Shown: in pieces, positions 24,802 through 38,292 of the stretch
Layout: each line of letters begins with the position of its first letter
How positions within the stretch are numbered: the first letter of the stretch is position 1
NCBI RefSeq assembly: GCF_021130785.1
Contig: NC_060207.1
Coordinates: forward strand, 106,366,001-106,430,000
From: Homalodisca vitripennis
Taxonomy: Eukaryota > Arthropoda > Insecta > Hemiptera > Cicadellidae
DNA length: 64,000 nt
Direction of reading: 5' to 3'
Made by a program: the position numbers and the translations under genes
The notes under the pieces: generated by a model
What the model was told of the DNA's origin: nothing
Database searches by the model: none
The model's input: the letters and a program-made list of their open reading frames with translations, nothing else

Positions 24802-27083
24802 TTACAGCTCGATTGACTTTGCAAACTTATAATAAATACTATTTCTCAATTTTTTTACTTCTGGCCCCTCAAAAACTCCTTTGTATTTCTGAAACAGACA
24901 CTATGTATGTTTTAGAAGAGTCTATTTTCAAATAGTTGGTCCTTGGTTTTAGTCTTCTGCACTAATCTCATGAACAAGACCTCCACGTTGTTGTCTTCTT
25001 CTACGCACCCCTGGGTTATAGCCAAATACTTATGAGCTCTCTTCTGTTTTACCTTCACTTACAAGTTCTACTAATATGTACTGTCCAGCTTCTATTTCAT
25101 CTTTTTTTAAAGGTTTAGGTCTTAAATATGAGTCCTCATCTTCAGAACTATATACATCTAAATATTGGACCTTTTTATTTTCAGTGAGAAAGTCAGAATC
25201 TAAGGAATCTTCATCAGAAAAGTTTTTCATTAATTTGACTCATCATGACTGTTCCAAGACTCTGAGAGTTGAAGCTCTGATTTCACAGTATTTCCGGCTA
25301 CAATACTTCCTGGGTAAAGTGTTGATGCCCGTAAATAATGCATTGATTGGACTTTAGGAATAGGTCTGACAGCTGCCCATCGAGACTCCAATAACTCTTG
25401 ACACTCTTCAATATCTTTAACATCAACATACATCACTTTGATTTTGTTTGCCTCACACTGTTTTTGACAACACTCAAAAAACTCTCAGCAGAAGTAACTG
25501 TTGTGCGCCTGGATTTGACTTGTTCCCACACCATCCTTTTCACAGTGCCACCTACACCGTCCACTGCCCCTTCCCATGAGAAGTGGCAAAGAAACACCAT
25601 TCTCCAGTTACTTGGTAGTCCTTGTCCAGAAATGTCAGATTGGATAATATATAACGATTTTTAAACTGGCCAGCACAGCCGTCTGAGAAAATCGCTACTT
25701 CCTCAATTTTGAACTGTTGTTTTAGATCACTTATTATTTTTTTAAGAAAATACCAAATTGAAAACTTGTCATGTGTAAGGTTATTGCTAATCAAAGCATA
25801 ACATTGTTTTCCCATTGGGAACCCATGGCTACACCTGTAAAAATGGTTACAAGAGTGTTACTCCAGTGTGCACTCTGTATTTCGTCTTGTGCAATACAAC
25901 TGTAGTTTTCAGCAAAGTCTATCTGTAAGACAGCTTCACCTTGTGTTGCATTTTTCTTTTTGTACTCAAAATACTCACTCTGTACGTTTTTTATGTAGCA
26001 ATGCACTTTGAACTTTCCTAACATATTTTGTACCATTTCCATTGCTTCTCCAATAGTAGTCTCTACATATGTTATAACTGGTCGTTTATTTACCTCTCCC
26101 CCACTGCTTCCAAGAAATTTGAGCCTCTAAATCTATATTCAAACTAAACTTAGTCAAGAAATTTGTATCTTTGCATTTGTTGCAAGACTCGGTCATACAG
26201 GCTTCACTTGTTATGTTACAACATATGGCGGCCAACAGTTCTTTACCTGTAGGTGGAAAACCTACAACAGCTTTAGACAATGATTCAGTAAGGAAATTAA
26301 AATTTGCATGTAGTTTGCAAACACATACATTATGTGGCATTTTCTGAGGCTCAAGCGTATATGAATTGGTCTTAGAGAATAAAATTTACTTTTTTTGATA
26401 CCAATACCAGGATTTTCCTCAACAAAACAAAGCGTACGCTTCTTTTACTGTCATAACCATATGTCGAATTTGCAATTTTTTCTTTTTCACCTGAAACTTT
26501 GCTTTTGACTGTTTTGGTAGTCTCCTCTTTCCAGGAGCTTGTCTGCTGACTGTATCACTGCTGTAGAAAGCTATAACTTTTTCTTCAGTTTCCTTAGACA
26601 AAACCGTCTTTTTCTCTACATGTTCTTTAATAAAAAAGCGATCACTTTTTGGCAGCTGGAGAGTTTTCATAAACTAGTTTTCTTACAACAGCAAGTTTTT
26701 TTGAAAGGACTTTTTGGTAAAAATTTCTTTGCACGAACTACAGCCTTTCCTAGGCTTTGCCTGTTTGAAAAAGTTCCAAGTTCATTATTTTTTTATCACA
26801 TACATGTTCTAGTTTTCTTTTTGTTTTTAACCTGTATTTTCTTTTTCTTTCAGTTTCCTTGCATCTTTTTAAGTTTGAGTTCTTTCTTACCTGCACTTGT
26901 AGAACTAATTGTAACTAACTTTTCCTTTTCCTTAGCTCTCGATATTCGCTTTCTCTCTGCATCTTTCTTCAAACTCTTCTCCCAGGCTTCTTTATTCGTC
27001 TTCTTTTTTTTCTCTGCTTCGTTGTTTTCGTAGTCTCCGCCTTCTCTCTAGATTTTTAAAAGCTCATTTGTCTCCATTTCCAT
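24802..27083 (-). pseudogene. Unnamed transposase-like gene with two Asp-centred blocks, decayed
   Basis: From an ATG at 27083 (just after an acceptor-like TTTGATTTCAG) the frames give: an N-terminal basic region (KKDAERKRISRAKEKEKL); RFFIKEHVEKKTVLS; IRHMVMTVKEAYALF; the Cys-rich MPHNVCVCKLHANF with CCNITSEACMTESCNKCK; AVLQIDFAENYSCIAQDEIQSAHW; LTHDKFSIWYFLKKI; VAIFSDGCAGQFKNRYILSN; CFFATSHGKG; then VMYVDVKDIEECQELLESRW; acidic SSEDEDSYLRPKP; and a C-terminus LRNSIYYKFAKSIEL ending at 24802. This is a multicopy animal family that I recognise from insect genomes but cannot name. DFAENY and FSDGCAGQFKN look like the first two acidic positions of an RNase H-like DDE site; that is inference. Stops at codon 12 and near 26860, and frameshifts near 26400, 26085, 25800, 25560 and 24880, inactivate it. 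Confidence 0.7.
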
Positions 27084-27671
27084 AGATATCTGAAATCAAA
27101 CAAAAACTCGTGTAGTTTTTTAGAGTAAATAAATATTACAAGAATCACAATGTTTAGTTGACTGCAATATCGCAACAAGATGTCGCAAATATTCCATGAC
27201 ATTTTTTTTGTAAGCCCATGTGCAAGGGCATTATCTGACTCTAAAACCCTTTTATTAACATTAATGTTTAATATTTTGACATTTGGTGTGGGATCTTGTA
27301 GTTAATTCAGCTCTTTTAGAAATTTTTTTTAATCAGTCAAATTAATCAGCACAATGTTAATTAAATGCTACAAATAATATTTCACTGCATAAACAGTCTC
27401 AAAGCCTAATCAGTACTACAACTACAGTTCTAATTAAAACTAGGTGTAGGTATAGACTTACAATCTACAAATAGTAGGGTGTCATAATATTTTGAAATTG
27501 GGAGAAATAAACTATTTTACATAAAATTAAAAAATAAGATTAGCCTAGATTCATCTCACAATGGCCTAGATAGGCCTAGTAACTTGTACATTCAAAAAGT
27601 AACATTAGTTAATAAATTTAAGTATTAACAACGAATTTAGGGCATGGGGTATAGAGATATTGCTAAAAAGT

Positions 27672-27854
27672 GTGACGGGACGGGACAATTTTCAAAATTC
27701 AATAAAAACTAGAAACAGAACTAGAAAAATCTAAAAACTTTGAGGTTAGGCCGGGGTGCTTCAGTGAATAGAAGATTTGTTATTGAATCACACATTTTAT
27801 TTTTAATAACTTGTAAAAAATAAACTTACTTACCTTTATTGTGACGGACGGGAC
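27672..27854 (+). repeat. Right cluster of GTGACGGACGGGAC motifs (2 copies)
   Basis: A variant at 27672-27686 (GTGACGGGACGGGAC, one extra G) and an exact copy at 27841-27854. Both have the same orientation as the left cluster and lie upstream of the gene. Confidence 0.9.
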
Positions 27855-27855
27855 A

Positions 27856-28539
27856 CTCAATCTCTTCTTCAAAACAAGTAAAAATCCATTACTATAAACG
27901 ATAAAATGAGAATGAAAACTATATTTCTGAAATGTGCAGAAGAGCTGGTTTCCCCTCCAAATAGTCAGCAGACTGAAATTGTGTCATATGGTTAGTGATT
28001 TTTTTGACTTTATTTCACCAATATCATCACCCTGTAGCAACCACCAGAGTAACACCAAGTTTAACCACGGTAAAAACATGTTTAATTTTATTTGATAATG
28101 AAAAAATGATTAGGTGTTGTTCAAATACTATTTTTATTTATTGTTAACTTAATTTAAATGTTGAAAAAAAAATTATTTTAGTTTTACACTTATGTCTCTG
28201 TATTTGTGGAATGGCTGAGCAGTAGACTGGTTTCGTTTCAATCACTTTTCTGAGGCACCGGTTTTGAAACGAGCTGTAATCACCTCGCGAGAAGGTAATG
28301 ATGATAATAATAGTATTTAAATTTTGAAAAAAATTAAAGAGGAGCCGTTTCAATATTCGACACTTTCCGAAATTCAAAAATGCATTCCTTAAAACAATAG
28401 TTTCATTCAAAAACATTACCAACGATAGCAACAACTCATATTCCATTCGACCACTAGTCAGATCTGAAGAGCATAATATGTGGGCTCATACACTTTAACT
28501 ACCGTATTGTTTGGCCAATCATTACTTAAGTTTCTTTTT
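27856..28539. other. Stretch without recognised features
   Basis: No supported gene. The minus-strand ORF at 28144-28446 (100 codons) shows no motif and has the composition of its AT-rich surroundings. Confidence 0.5.
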
Positions 28540-29001
28540 TTTAATAATAATAGTTTTATTCTCGTAGACAATTTACAATATTGTAATATTGTATGGCATC
28601 CGTAAAACCGATAACACTAGGTCCGTACTCAGATCGGGTTTTATCCGAAAATTTTACTGGGTTTCTGGCCCCCGCCACACGCCTGTCTGAAGGGACCATG
28701 TCGACGACCGAGATCTCAATCTAATAACTGTAACGCTATTATCAGATAAATTTGTAATATCGTTTATTACAATTTCGAACACTATTACTTTTAATATTAT
28801 TACGATTGCGTTCACACATTGAATCAGGGTCCAATCTATTCATTGCCCTGCGTCCTGCATATCTGTGTAGTGGTGGTTGACTACGGGATGAGATTCGGTG
28901 TGGGGGGGGGGGTTGAAGCGGTGTAACAGAGGTAAGGTGGCGGGACATGACAGGGCCCGGCCGAACATCTTTTCTGGGGCTCATCAAAGCTAAATACGGT
29001 C
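28540..29001 (-). other. Possible terminal exon with AATAAA signal
   Basis: On the minus strand, TGTGTTATACAG ends at 29002 like a 3' splice site. An open frame of about 86 codons (PYLALMSPRKDVRPGPVMSR... to CNKRYYKFI) then runs to a stop at 28742. About 180 bases later there is AATAAA (28560-28555) followed within 15-20 bases by an A-run (28542-28534). Base composition is GC-richer than the flanks, with an 11-C run on this strand (28912-28902). That order fits the last exon of a host gene, but no upstream exon or known protein motif was recognised. A retroposed cDNA 3' end with a short A-tail is the alternative. Confidence 0.25.
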
Positions 29002-29014
29002 CTGTATAACACAC

Positions 29015-32000
29015 ATTATTATAAATATAAGAACATAAACAAAAAGAACAAATAATTACCCATCAAAATAGTAAAATTCAATTGTGTAATACTTATACTT
29101 ATTGTAAACAATGAATGAATGCATGGTAAAAAGCTAACGTGCTAGATATAACAGCACCCCAACCCAACACAATTGATTAATCCTCATTAACACTCATGAA
29201 CAGAGTAGTAGGCCTCTGGCACCAGTAGCTTCCTCTTAAACAGCTGTTTCTAATTTTCAACACAAGTATAAAGACAGCTTGTTGAACAGTTAAGTTAACT
29301 CAATTGTATGTCTCACAGTCCAAGGTGCTTCTTAAAATTGTCTTTATTCATTGAAATTGTAAGCTTCGTATGAATTTCGTTAAGCCATTTAAATTTTATA
29401 AAAGTTTTGTTACATGTACATGTGTAGACATCGAGCAAAACTAATGTTTTCTACACTTCCTTAACAATTGACATGTGCTTTTCAAATTGCTAATTTGTAT
29501 GCACTGAGTTTCTCTTTCGATTAGGTTATGAACTCATTAAGTAGTTCTGCACAAACAAGACAAATGACTGAACTTTACAGCGTTTGTAAAGTCATCTTGG
29601 AATAGTTCAAGAGCAACTAAGGGCAGCAATGGATGAACTATGTTGACGCTGGACTAATGGTTCTAACCTCGATTGGTAAAAGTTTACATGAATCTAGCAT
29701 TTTATTTTAAAAATATATATATTGCACCGTAGATCTACCAAATTAAGGGTTACTGTGAGACAGGAAATCTAAATCCAATTTAGTACACAATGGATGTGAT
29801 CACCATCTGAGAAACCAGACAATATTATTCCACTAAGCCTTGGATTGATGTTCCATATACAAGACTCTTGCGAAGCTGGCCTGGCCGTGCGTATAGCAAG
29901 ACAAATCTGTACCTAAGTCAGATGTGCCACGGTTGCATCCACATAATACTTAATCTTTCTGTTCAAAATATAACCTCGCCATAAAAATGGCTTTCAATAC
30001 AAAGATGCCTCTAAAATGATAGATTTCCGTCATCTTTCATGTTTATTTGAATAATATATAGCAAACAAATTATATCCGAAAGCTTTTTTATCCTCTTCTG
30101 TTAGTTTTACATATTACATACCAGCAACTTTTTATGCGCACAACAAAAATGTAAAGTAATCTTACAAGTAGTTTACAAGTACAAGTTTAAAGACTCCAAA
30201 CATTTTCAAGCTCCAACTCACTGAACATTTCAAACACTAAGGGACTTTTTGCAGCCCCCATGCCTTAATAGCACTTATAACAATTCCCAAAAATATATAG
30301 CTGAGGTAGCTGCATTTTGTTTTCCAAGTACTGCAAAATAAGTGAGCATGCAAAATATCTCACAGTGGTGTTAATTGGAAATGAACTGAACGCATTATAC
30401 AGACTTGTATTTTTTACAATTAATCTTTTTCTTTCAAACAGCTCAGTGAGGTCCTCAATAAAAGAGAGATATAAAAGTTTATATTACAGTTATATTCCGT
30501 CTTTGCTTCCATTTTCAAATATTACTTATGATTGAACTTCTAACACATCTCATCACATTCCGTTATATATTGTGTATGTATGTTATACTACATAACGCAT
30601 CTCTTGTAATTGTTTATGTATCCAAACAATATGAGTGTGGTAACAGCATTTATATTGCACAGTTTTTAATCTCTTGTTTTATGGCCTAATTGTGGTTAAG
30701 AGTTTGTTTCACAAATTAGTATTTTCCTTGAAAAACTGACACATTTTACCAAACTTTTATTCTATAGTTTGTAACGTGTCGTAATTAAAATGCCTAACGT
30801 CGTAAGACGCACGTAGAACCAGGTTACTATTATAAACATTCTTATTTAAAACGAGAGAAGACTCTCTATAATTTTGTTTTACATCATATACGGAATATTA
30901 TTTTTCAATGGAAGGTTTTGAACTCAATCTAACCTCAACATCCTGAGTGTTTCATTTTCGCTATGAAATAAAGTTCCCTACATTTTGGAACCAGCAAGAA
31001 TACTTATTATGAAGAGTTGCCGGTTGTATGTATAAGATAATGTAGCTCATGTAATACAACGTTGCCACAGGACAATACATGGTTGAATTGTTATACAAGT
31101 ACAATTGTTTCATACTGATAAGGAACGCCGCAAAGCCAACAGACAGAAGATATAATTTATATTAAAATATTACGACATATGCCACTGAGGTACTGGAATG
31201 GAGAGGTACTTTCAAATGTGATGATTATTTTGCACGCCAAGAAGATGGCCGAGTATCAGAATGACATGATTTTGAGGAAAGCTCTATACTGAAAGTACTT
31301 ATCCCGTGCTCATCAATCGCTTAGCATAAAATCTGTATTTCTAGAGAATGCATAATACTAAATGCGGTTAGATCCCACTTCTAGGGCTTCTATGAGTCAT
31401 TTCTAGATGTTGTCAAATTAATTTCTCTTCTCAGGCCTATACGACGACCATGATAAAATTATAAGGATTATCATCAACTTTCACATCATTACTTTGATTT
31501 TCTATGTATTTGTATTCTTTCTACCTTCGTTTTCTTTTCTGACGCTGGCAACCTATATCGAAAGTAGGCTATTAAATACTTCACAAAGTTTGTTGACTGA
31601 AAGAATAACAGGAAAACTGATGATGAAAGATAGCAGGATTTTGGATATTTGGTATTGTTATTTGTTACAAAAATAGAACACAGCCGAGGATGGGATCCTG
31701 TCACCCAAGTATATAAGCCCTCAGTTTCTCACATTCTCTAGTGTTTGTGTAGTTTTATATGGTGACATGTTTTGTACTTATGCTGACTACTCTGAACTTT
31801 TAAGTATATTGACGACCTGATTCTTCTTACCTTCTTACCTTGTTTTATATTCGTTTGATTTTGCCAAATTATATATAGTTATACATGGATTAGTTAATTT
31901 ATCGTACTTGCACATATGTCATTAGGTTTTTGGACACCTAAAACACAAGCTATATTCCAATCCTTGTGTATATATAACAACTGCAAATTCCTGGAAATGT

Positions 32001-35000
32001 TATGTCCCTTCAGGTTATGAATTTATTGATTTTACGTTATGTAATTGATTTAAATTATTAATATTAAATCTTTAATACATAGTCTATGATGATATGGTTT
32101 TAATACTGATGAAGTTGATGATCATACTTGATATATATTTGTGGGTGGACCGATTTTTAGGTGTCAAACGAAGCAACTCAAACAAGGGTTCCCTCTCTTT
32201 AGGGGGCTATTTGATATGGTTCAAGTAAATCTATTTATATTAATTCATTTTATTTTATGACAAGATAAAACGTTATAATAAAGAGCTTATTGCGTAGTGC
32301 CTTGATTATTGAATAATCTCAATTTACAGTTCTTACCATTTAATCACCTCAACTGTGAAGGCCATTTTTTAAGTATTATTTTGAGTCTGGGTTAGAAACA
32401 GAACCTGTTAAAATGCTGATACTGTTCAATGATTTTTCGCACTGTCATTATAAATAAAATAACGAGTCTTTAATATATTAGATATAATATACTCGTATTT
32501 ACCATCACATCTACAACAACATATACAACATCTTCCTCAAATATTCAATTCAAAAAGAACCACAAGCTGATTTCCCTATAAACAATTTTATATTATACGT
32601 ACTATTTCAAAATCTTTAATCGTACATTTTTTATTTAAACAATATGCTCTCATTTCAAAAATGTTATCACTCTATAGGTTCATAATTTATACACATATAA
32701 AGAAAAGAGACGTTTTATATGGAGAAAGATGAATAATACTAAAATAAGTAGATAAGTGAAATAAGGATAACTAAATCTTTCATTAACAACAGCTGAAGTT
32801 AAGTAAACAACTTCAGTAAGGACAGTGTTATTTCACTTGTATCCTTTGTTACGTTCCTCACAGTTGCTAATGTCCTAATGAAATTCTCCACTTAAGACCA
32901 GAGTAAACTGTAAGCGCACGTGAAACTCCTAGTGGATTTCTATATTACTAAACAATCAACTTCTTAATGGTGTCCTGTCTTCCCACTACAAATAGTTGGC
33001 TCTCTCAATCACGTTCTCTCGCTATGTAGTTGTAGAAAACTGTATTTCATTTTGATTTTCAAAGTAAACTATACATAGACATGTTTATTTCTATATATTT
33101 CTCAAACCTGCCCACGTTAATACATAATGACTTCCATATATTTGTTTATGTGTTGTATTTTAAGATCTCGAGTGCGTCGGACCTGTGCGTAAGTTGTGTA
33201 TTGAGATATATCAATAACATATAATACAAATCTTGATGAATAAATGTATTGAACCCAAACTAACAAAGATGTATTAAGTCTAACCAGTATAACAAAAGGT
33301 ATAACCACTCACAATATCAGTCCAGCATAGATAAGATACCACAGTATAAGATAAGATAAACTCCAGTGTATCTTCTCTGTTTTATTTGCGCCGCACTGGA
33401 TGAAGACATATCTATATATCTATCGCATGTGTCTACTATTACATTTAAATTGTAGAAAATGGTTTAATCGTGTATCAAATTGAATCTAAATATTTTATAT
33501 GCAATTATTGATCTCCACCCAGTGTAGAATTATTGGCTAAAACTATTGAGTTCACGATGAAACTGTCCAGTCAGAGAACGAGTTACTAATCAACTGTCAG
33601 CCAGTCTCGACACAGAAGTGTAGGGATGGTCATTCAACATGTACAGAGTGTCCGATAAAACCCTCTGATCCCAACAATCCCTTGATCCCTTTCCTCTCGC
33701 CGCTTTAATTACTTTTGTAATTGGTTTTACACCGTGAATTCTGTCGTCAACCCTCGCACTGCGTGATATGTTTGTGTAGGTGTTATATTGCATTTTAGCT
33801 TCTTTTTCCCTTAGCAGATTCTTCCTTAAACTGTAATTGCCCATTTAAAATTTCACAGAATCAAATATTACACCTAACAAATATAAAACCATCGCTCAAA
33901 TCCAAAAATTGTTTTCTTATTCCTTTTTTCTTCTATAATTAATAAAATCTATTCAAATATGTACACGTTAGGAATGTACTTAGCCAACTATTTATCGATA
34001 AACATTGAATTCTTGGGGAGTAGTCACATGTCTAAGGATATATATTGTTACAAGTCCAACAATAGAATGTAGGTGAGCACCGTTGAAGTATATCACTCGG
34101 TAGGCTGACACAATTTATCCTTTGTTCAGAGCCTACAATCAGTCCACCCATCCAGACCTGGGTGCAACTACGACGTTGATTACAGGAGGTCATGTGGTGT
34201 CAGCTATACGAGTATTCTATGTGAGCTAGGACATAATATTGTCTATTTGAGTTTGAGGCGGTGCTTTGCTAGTGTTGTGAAATTTATTTTATTTATTTTA
34301 AATTAACGTTTCTGTTATCTCTCTAAAGAGCAAGATATAGCTTATTCACAAGAAATCCATTCTACTGAACAAATCAACACGTAAAGCTATAATATTTATC
34401 GCGAATATTTAATTTCTCTGCTGCAACTATGACTGTGCTATTCCTAGTTTTTTCAGATATTGTGATTGTGATTAAATACGTAATAGTATTAAAATTTGTA
34501 TTATTATCTCTAGTAAGTAACAAGGATGCACATTACACTTTTTCCAATACATACATAACTAAAAATAAAGTAATGTAAAATTTGGTTAAAAAATGTTGTA
34601 CTCTCTTCCTTTTTAAATCTGACTGCAAAACTGTACATTCATGATTTGTTTTGACATGGTATTTTAAACAGCAATAACTTTGATGGTGACCTATGGAGGC
34701 ACTGAGGAGTGTTAACAGTAGTTTAATTATTTGCTTAATCATATCGGGTGAATGTTATTTATAGTGAAAGTTTGCATGCTCTTCAATGTTAAATTAACCA
34801 AGTATTTTATTTAAATACTTTTGATACTTATGTAAATTGAATTACATTTTACATAAAATTAGTTATTGATTGCCTCAAATGAATGATTTTTCAAATTCTG
34901 AATCTATAAAACGCAAATTGTAAAATAATTGTATAAGATCCTGAAGTAACTGATACATTTGACAAGTGTCCTACTAATTATATACACTGTGCAGTAAACC

Positions 35001-35396
35001 TGCAAAAGAATGAAAAACATACAATTGTTTAGTCGAATCTCACTGAAGATGAAATTTACGAATATAACCTTGACTAAATAATATAATCGTCTGCTCACAT
35101 TAAAACTAGAGACATCTAGTATTGCCTGGCTAATACAAAATCACTACTCCATTAAACCTAAGACATGTTTCTACTTATCTCATATGTAAGTTTGATAAAT
35201 TCTGCTCTTTTGGCTTCGCCATTGACTACTGAACTGGCAGGCAGGCACTTTGGTAATGATTTGTCCACATCTAGCAGCATCTTTGAACAAACCAGAATAA
35301 TGCCGCCCAGCCAGTGAGTTCAGCTCTGAGAAAACTTTGACAAAAAGAAGGAGACTCTATTGTACCTTCTAATATTGTTGACTATACATAACTTAT
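29015..35396. other. AT-rich stretch without recognised genes
   Basis: About 6.4 kb with no supported coding, RNA or element feature. The segment near 34095-34125 shares TATCACTCRGTAGGCTGACA with repeat copy A (17320-17340), so a decayed piece of that repeat family may lie here. The frame at 33590-33844 (minus, 84 codons, with DDRIHGVKPITKVIKAARGKG) starts with a good ATG but has no recognisable motif. Confidence 0.5.
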
Positions 35397-35460
35397 CTAT
35401 GGTGGGAAAGGTTTCATCAATGTGACTGTTGAGTTTAGCTCCAGTTCACTTCCCTCTCAC
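35397..35460 (-). repeat. Repeat pair copy 1, conserved protein-like C-terminus
   Basis: Shares CTATGGTGGGAAAGGTTT and GTTTAGCTCCAGTTCAC with 38876-38937. On the minus strand both copies read ...ELELN....L.KPFPP-stop in the same frame (SELELNSTVTLMKPFPP here), suggesting the C-terminal end of a protein from an unidentified mobile element. Confidence 0.5.
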
Positions 35461-35736
35461 TCAGAGATGTTGTCTAAAACATCGTAGTGCATCTGATGAT
35501 ACAATAAGAATACATTTCATTAGACTGCACAAAATTTTGTAGTCTAGATGTCTCTTTTACCATTTTGAACTTCTTTGTCACCAACCTTTTTTTATCTCTT
35601 CAGACGAACATCGACTCCAGATTTCAGGAGTCAAGTCTGCGGCAACGTCAGATTCCAGACATTGTATAAGAGGAAGGTGAAATTGAGCTAAACTCGACAG
35701 TCACATTGTTGACGATGACAGGTACAACCTCTATTT

Positions 35737-35740
<4 letters not shown>

Positions 35741-35772
<32 letters not shown>
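35741..35772. repeat. (CA)n microsatellite
   Basis: Sixteen uninterrupted CA units. Confidence 0.95.
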
Positions 35773-35773
<1 letters not shown>

Positions 35774-38292
35774 TTTTAAATTGTCTCTCTAACCCAAGTT
35801 CAAAGTCTAAGGCTGTGTGGTAACTGTCTTATCCCTTGGTTGTCTTTAGAATTTGTGAGTGTTATTATGGTAATTATTTTCTTTATTTATAATTTTAATT
35901 TAATCTATAAATTTTTGTACGAAATAATACATTGTGCGGTTTTAATAATAATTATATGGTAATCTTAAAATAGGATTTAGTTTCTTTTATTGATAACTTT
36001 TAAATGTCATCAGGATATCCTCCATCATTTAAAATAAACTTTGAACAGGTAACTTCGTCAGCATTGAAACAATCGCTATAAAAGCACGGATAGAGATTCT
36101 TATAGTACCCTGTCCTGTTGTGCAAGAGATTTGAATATTCCACCGAACATTTACTGAAATTAGGTAAATGTTTACAAATAAAAATGCAGCAGCGAACAAA
36201 ATTAAGGCAAGCGTTGTCGGATTACGTTGCTGCCTAATTGACTTGGCGACGTGAATCCTTTAAAAGAGCGCTTACTTTACCGTGTCAGGATGGCCGGTTA
36301 TTCAAAGAGCACTTCTTTACTTGTTCTAGACGAGGTTTTAATTGACAAATTCAATCTTACAACGACGAAACCTTTATAATGATAGTGTCTAATATCAGCT
36401 ATAACACATCAAAAAAGAAACTTTTTCACGTGATCACATGGCCACCGTTATAGAAATAACGCAATTAACCTCTCAAGAGGTTAAAACATCATATGGAAAG
36501 ATTTGTTGCCTGTGGGATAAAATATATTTAGTCATTATTAGTATTATCATAAAATTACACTAAAGCTTTTGGTTTTAATAATTCTTTTACATTTCTCTTT
36601 CAGTCCTTAAACATATTCTTTTATCACTCGACGAAGAGTTGTAGGTATTTAAAGTTGTATCTTATAGTCAGACCTGAAAGTAGTTTTGAAACTAAGTATA
36701 TGATTTTTACTTATTAATTATGAGAGGATAACATGTTCTTATATTTAATGAAATTATTAATTAAATCATTAATAATTTTATTAGAAATACGTATGTTACG
36801 TTTCTGTTATAAGCAATTTAATATGTCTAGATTTGACATAACATTATGTGTACATAACCACGATTTATTGTGTATAATATACGTGTAGTTAAATATTTTA
36901 CAGAAACATAACTAAAACGTTTTAACACACATTGCCATGTAATGTATATTATTACCAATTGTTAAGGAAACTATTCATATATTGTACGTATGAGACGAAC
37001 ACGTAGTAATAAATACCGCCATGGCGTGCTCCGGTGTTTACCGCTTATATCGGTTATGGGCCTGTTTATAACCGCGTAACTGAGTGAATTTGATGGCGCT
37101 CTCCGAACCACATAGAGCCTTCAGTTACCCTTCCCTTGAAGGCATAAAATGTATAGTATAATTTATTGATTTGAAAAAAAAAACAAGAAATCTCTATAAC
37201 TAAATGCACTAAACATGATGTGTAGAAATCATAATTATTCTTCTAAATTAACATTTTGATATGGTAACTCCTCCATTTGAGGCCCATCACTGGAAAGCGA
37301 AAATCCAAACAATTTGGTGGAAAGCAGAGGACTTAACCGTTAATTATTTTCTAAACATTTCAGTTTGATACGCTCAGAAAACATAACCCCTATTTAAAAA
37401 CTCGTGAGGAAACCAATTATGAGTAACCAGTTCATTAGTCCACTGATATGATATGCAGACAGGACACATCTTCAATACCAAAAAAGAGACCTTAAATGTA
37501 CTTATTATATGTACCTTAAATGTACGTATTTGTGTCTCAAAATTCTTAAGAAGTGTCGCCATATCATAAACAACTGTCTAGGGTGCCAATCTCCAAATTT
37601 CTTTGGATTTTACAGAATTTTGAAGGTAATATTAGCTTCAGTTAATTTCTGCAAAAAACATATGTCCTCTTTTATAACTTTCTGTAAAAAAGCGTTGATT
37701 AACGGAAAGTGTGTGTAAAAATCACATTTAAAAACGAAAAGTATTTATGTCAGCAGCTTTATTAAATAATGTAATCATTAACCAAGCTAAAACAACTCTC
37801 TTTTTACAATAAGTCAGTTTATAATTTTTAGGTGGTAGATTTATCTAGCTTTCCACCTACACAAAATGTTGTCGATCTCTGAGGATACGAAGATTTGTAG
37901 TGTCGAGAGAAGTGGCATGAGTGAACCGATCCGAACCGAGGACCGAACGAACTGAACTGATATTCAATTCTCATAAACGATATTCGGATATATCGTGGTG
38001 TGACGTCAAGTTATTTAAGATATCAATTTACCTTAGGCTGTAAGTCTTCTTGTATGTAGAATTATGCATTAGTTATGACTGTTATTTGAAACAAAGGAAA
38101 GTCAACAATCGACAAATGTAAAAATGGATGAAATTTTATTTGTTCTTGAGGAAGTATTTTTCATCTGTAGAGAGGGTGTAGTCTTGTCTCCTAAATGAGC
38201 AAAAAGAAGTGTAATAACAGTCAACCCAATTAAAAGCATTTCACTTTCATTTTTATTATATTCTTTTCAACAAATATCTTTTGTCAAACAAA
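35773..38292. other. AT-rich stretch without recognised genes
   Basis: No supported gene. A short run of degenerate GAACCGA units lies near 37922-37960. Confidence 0.5.

Larger units (their letters stand above)
24258..27855 (-). mobile_element. Candidate DNA element flanked by GTGACGGACGGGAC motifs
   Basis: An 18-bp sequence, ATTGTGACGGACGGGACA, occurs at 24258-24275 and again at 27838-27855 in the same orientation. Further copies of its core lie inside both borders. Between them sits one decayed multi-domain gene on the minus strand. I infer a mobile element whose ends carry several transposase-binding-like motifs, but true termini and target duplications were not identified. Same-orientation end motifs are unusual for cut-and-paste elements. 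Confidence 0.5.

Noticed and set aside
26539..27033. 164-codon plus-strand ORF rich in Phe/Leu/Ser
   Set aside because: It is the antisense of the Lys/Arg/Glu-rich N-terminal region of the minus-strand element gene; poly-purine coding gives an open Phe/Leu-rich shadow.
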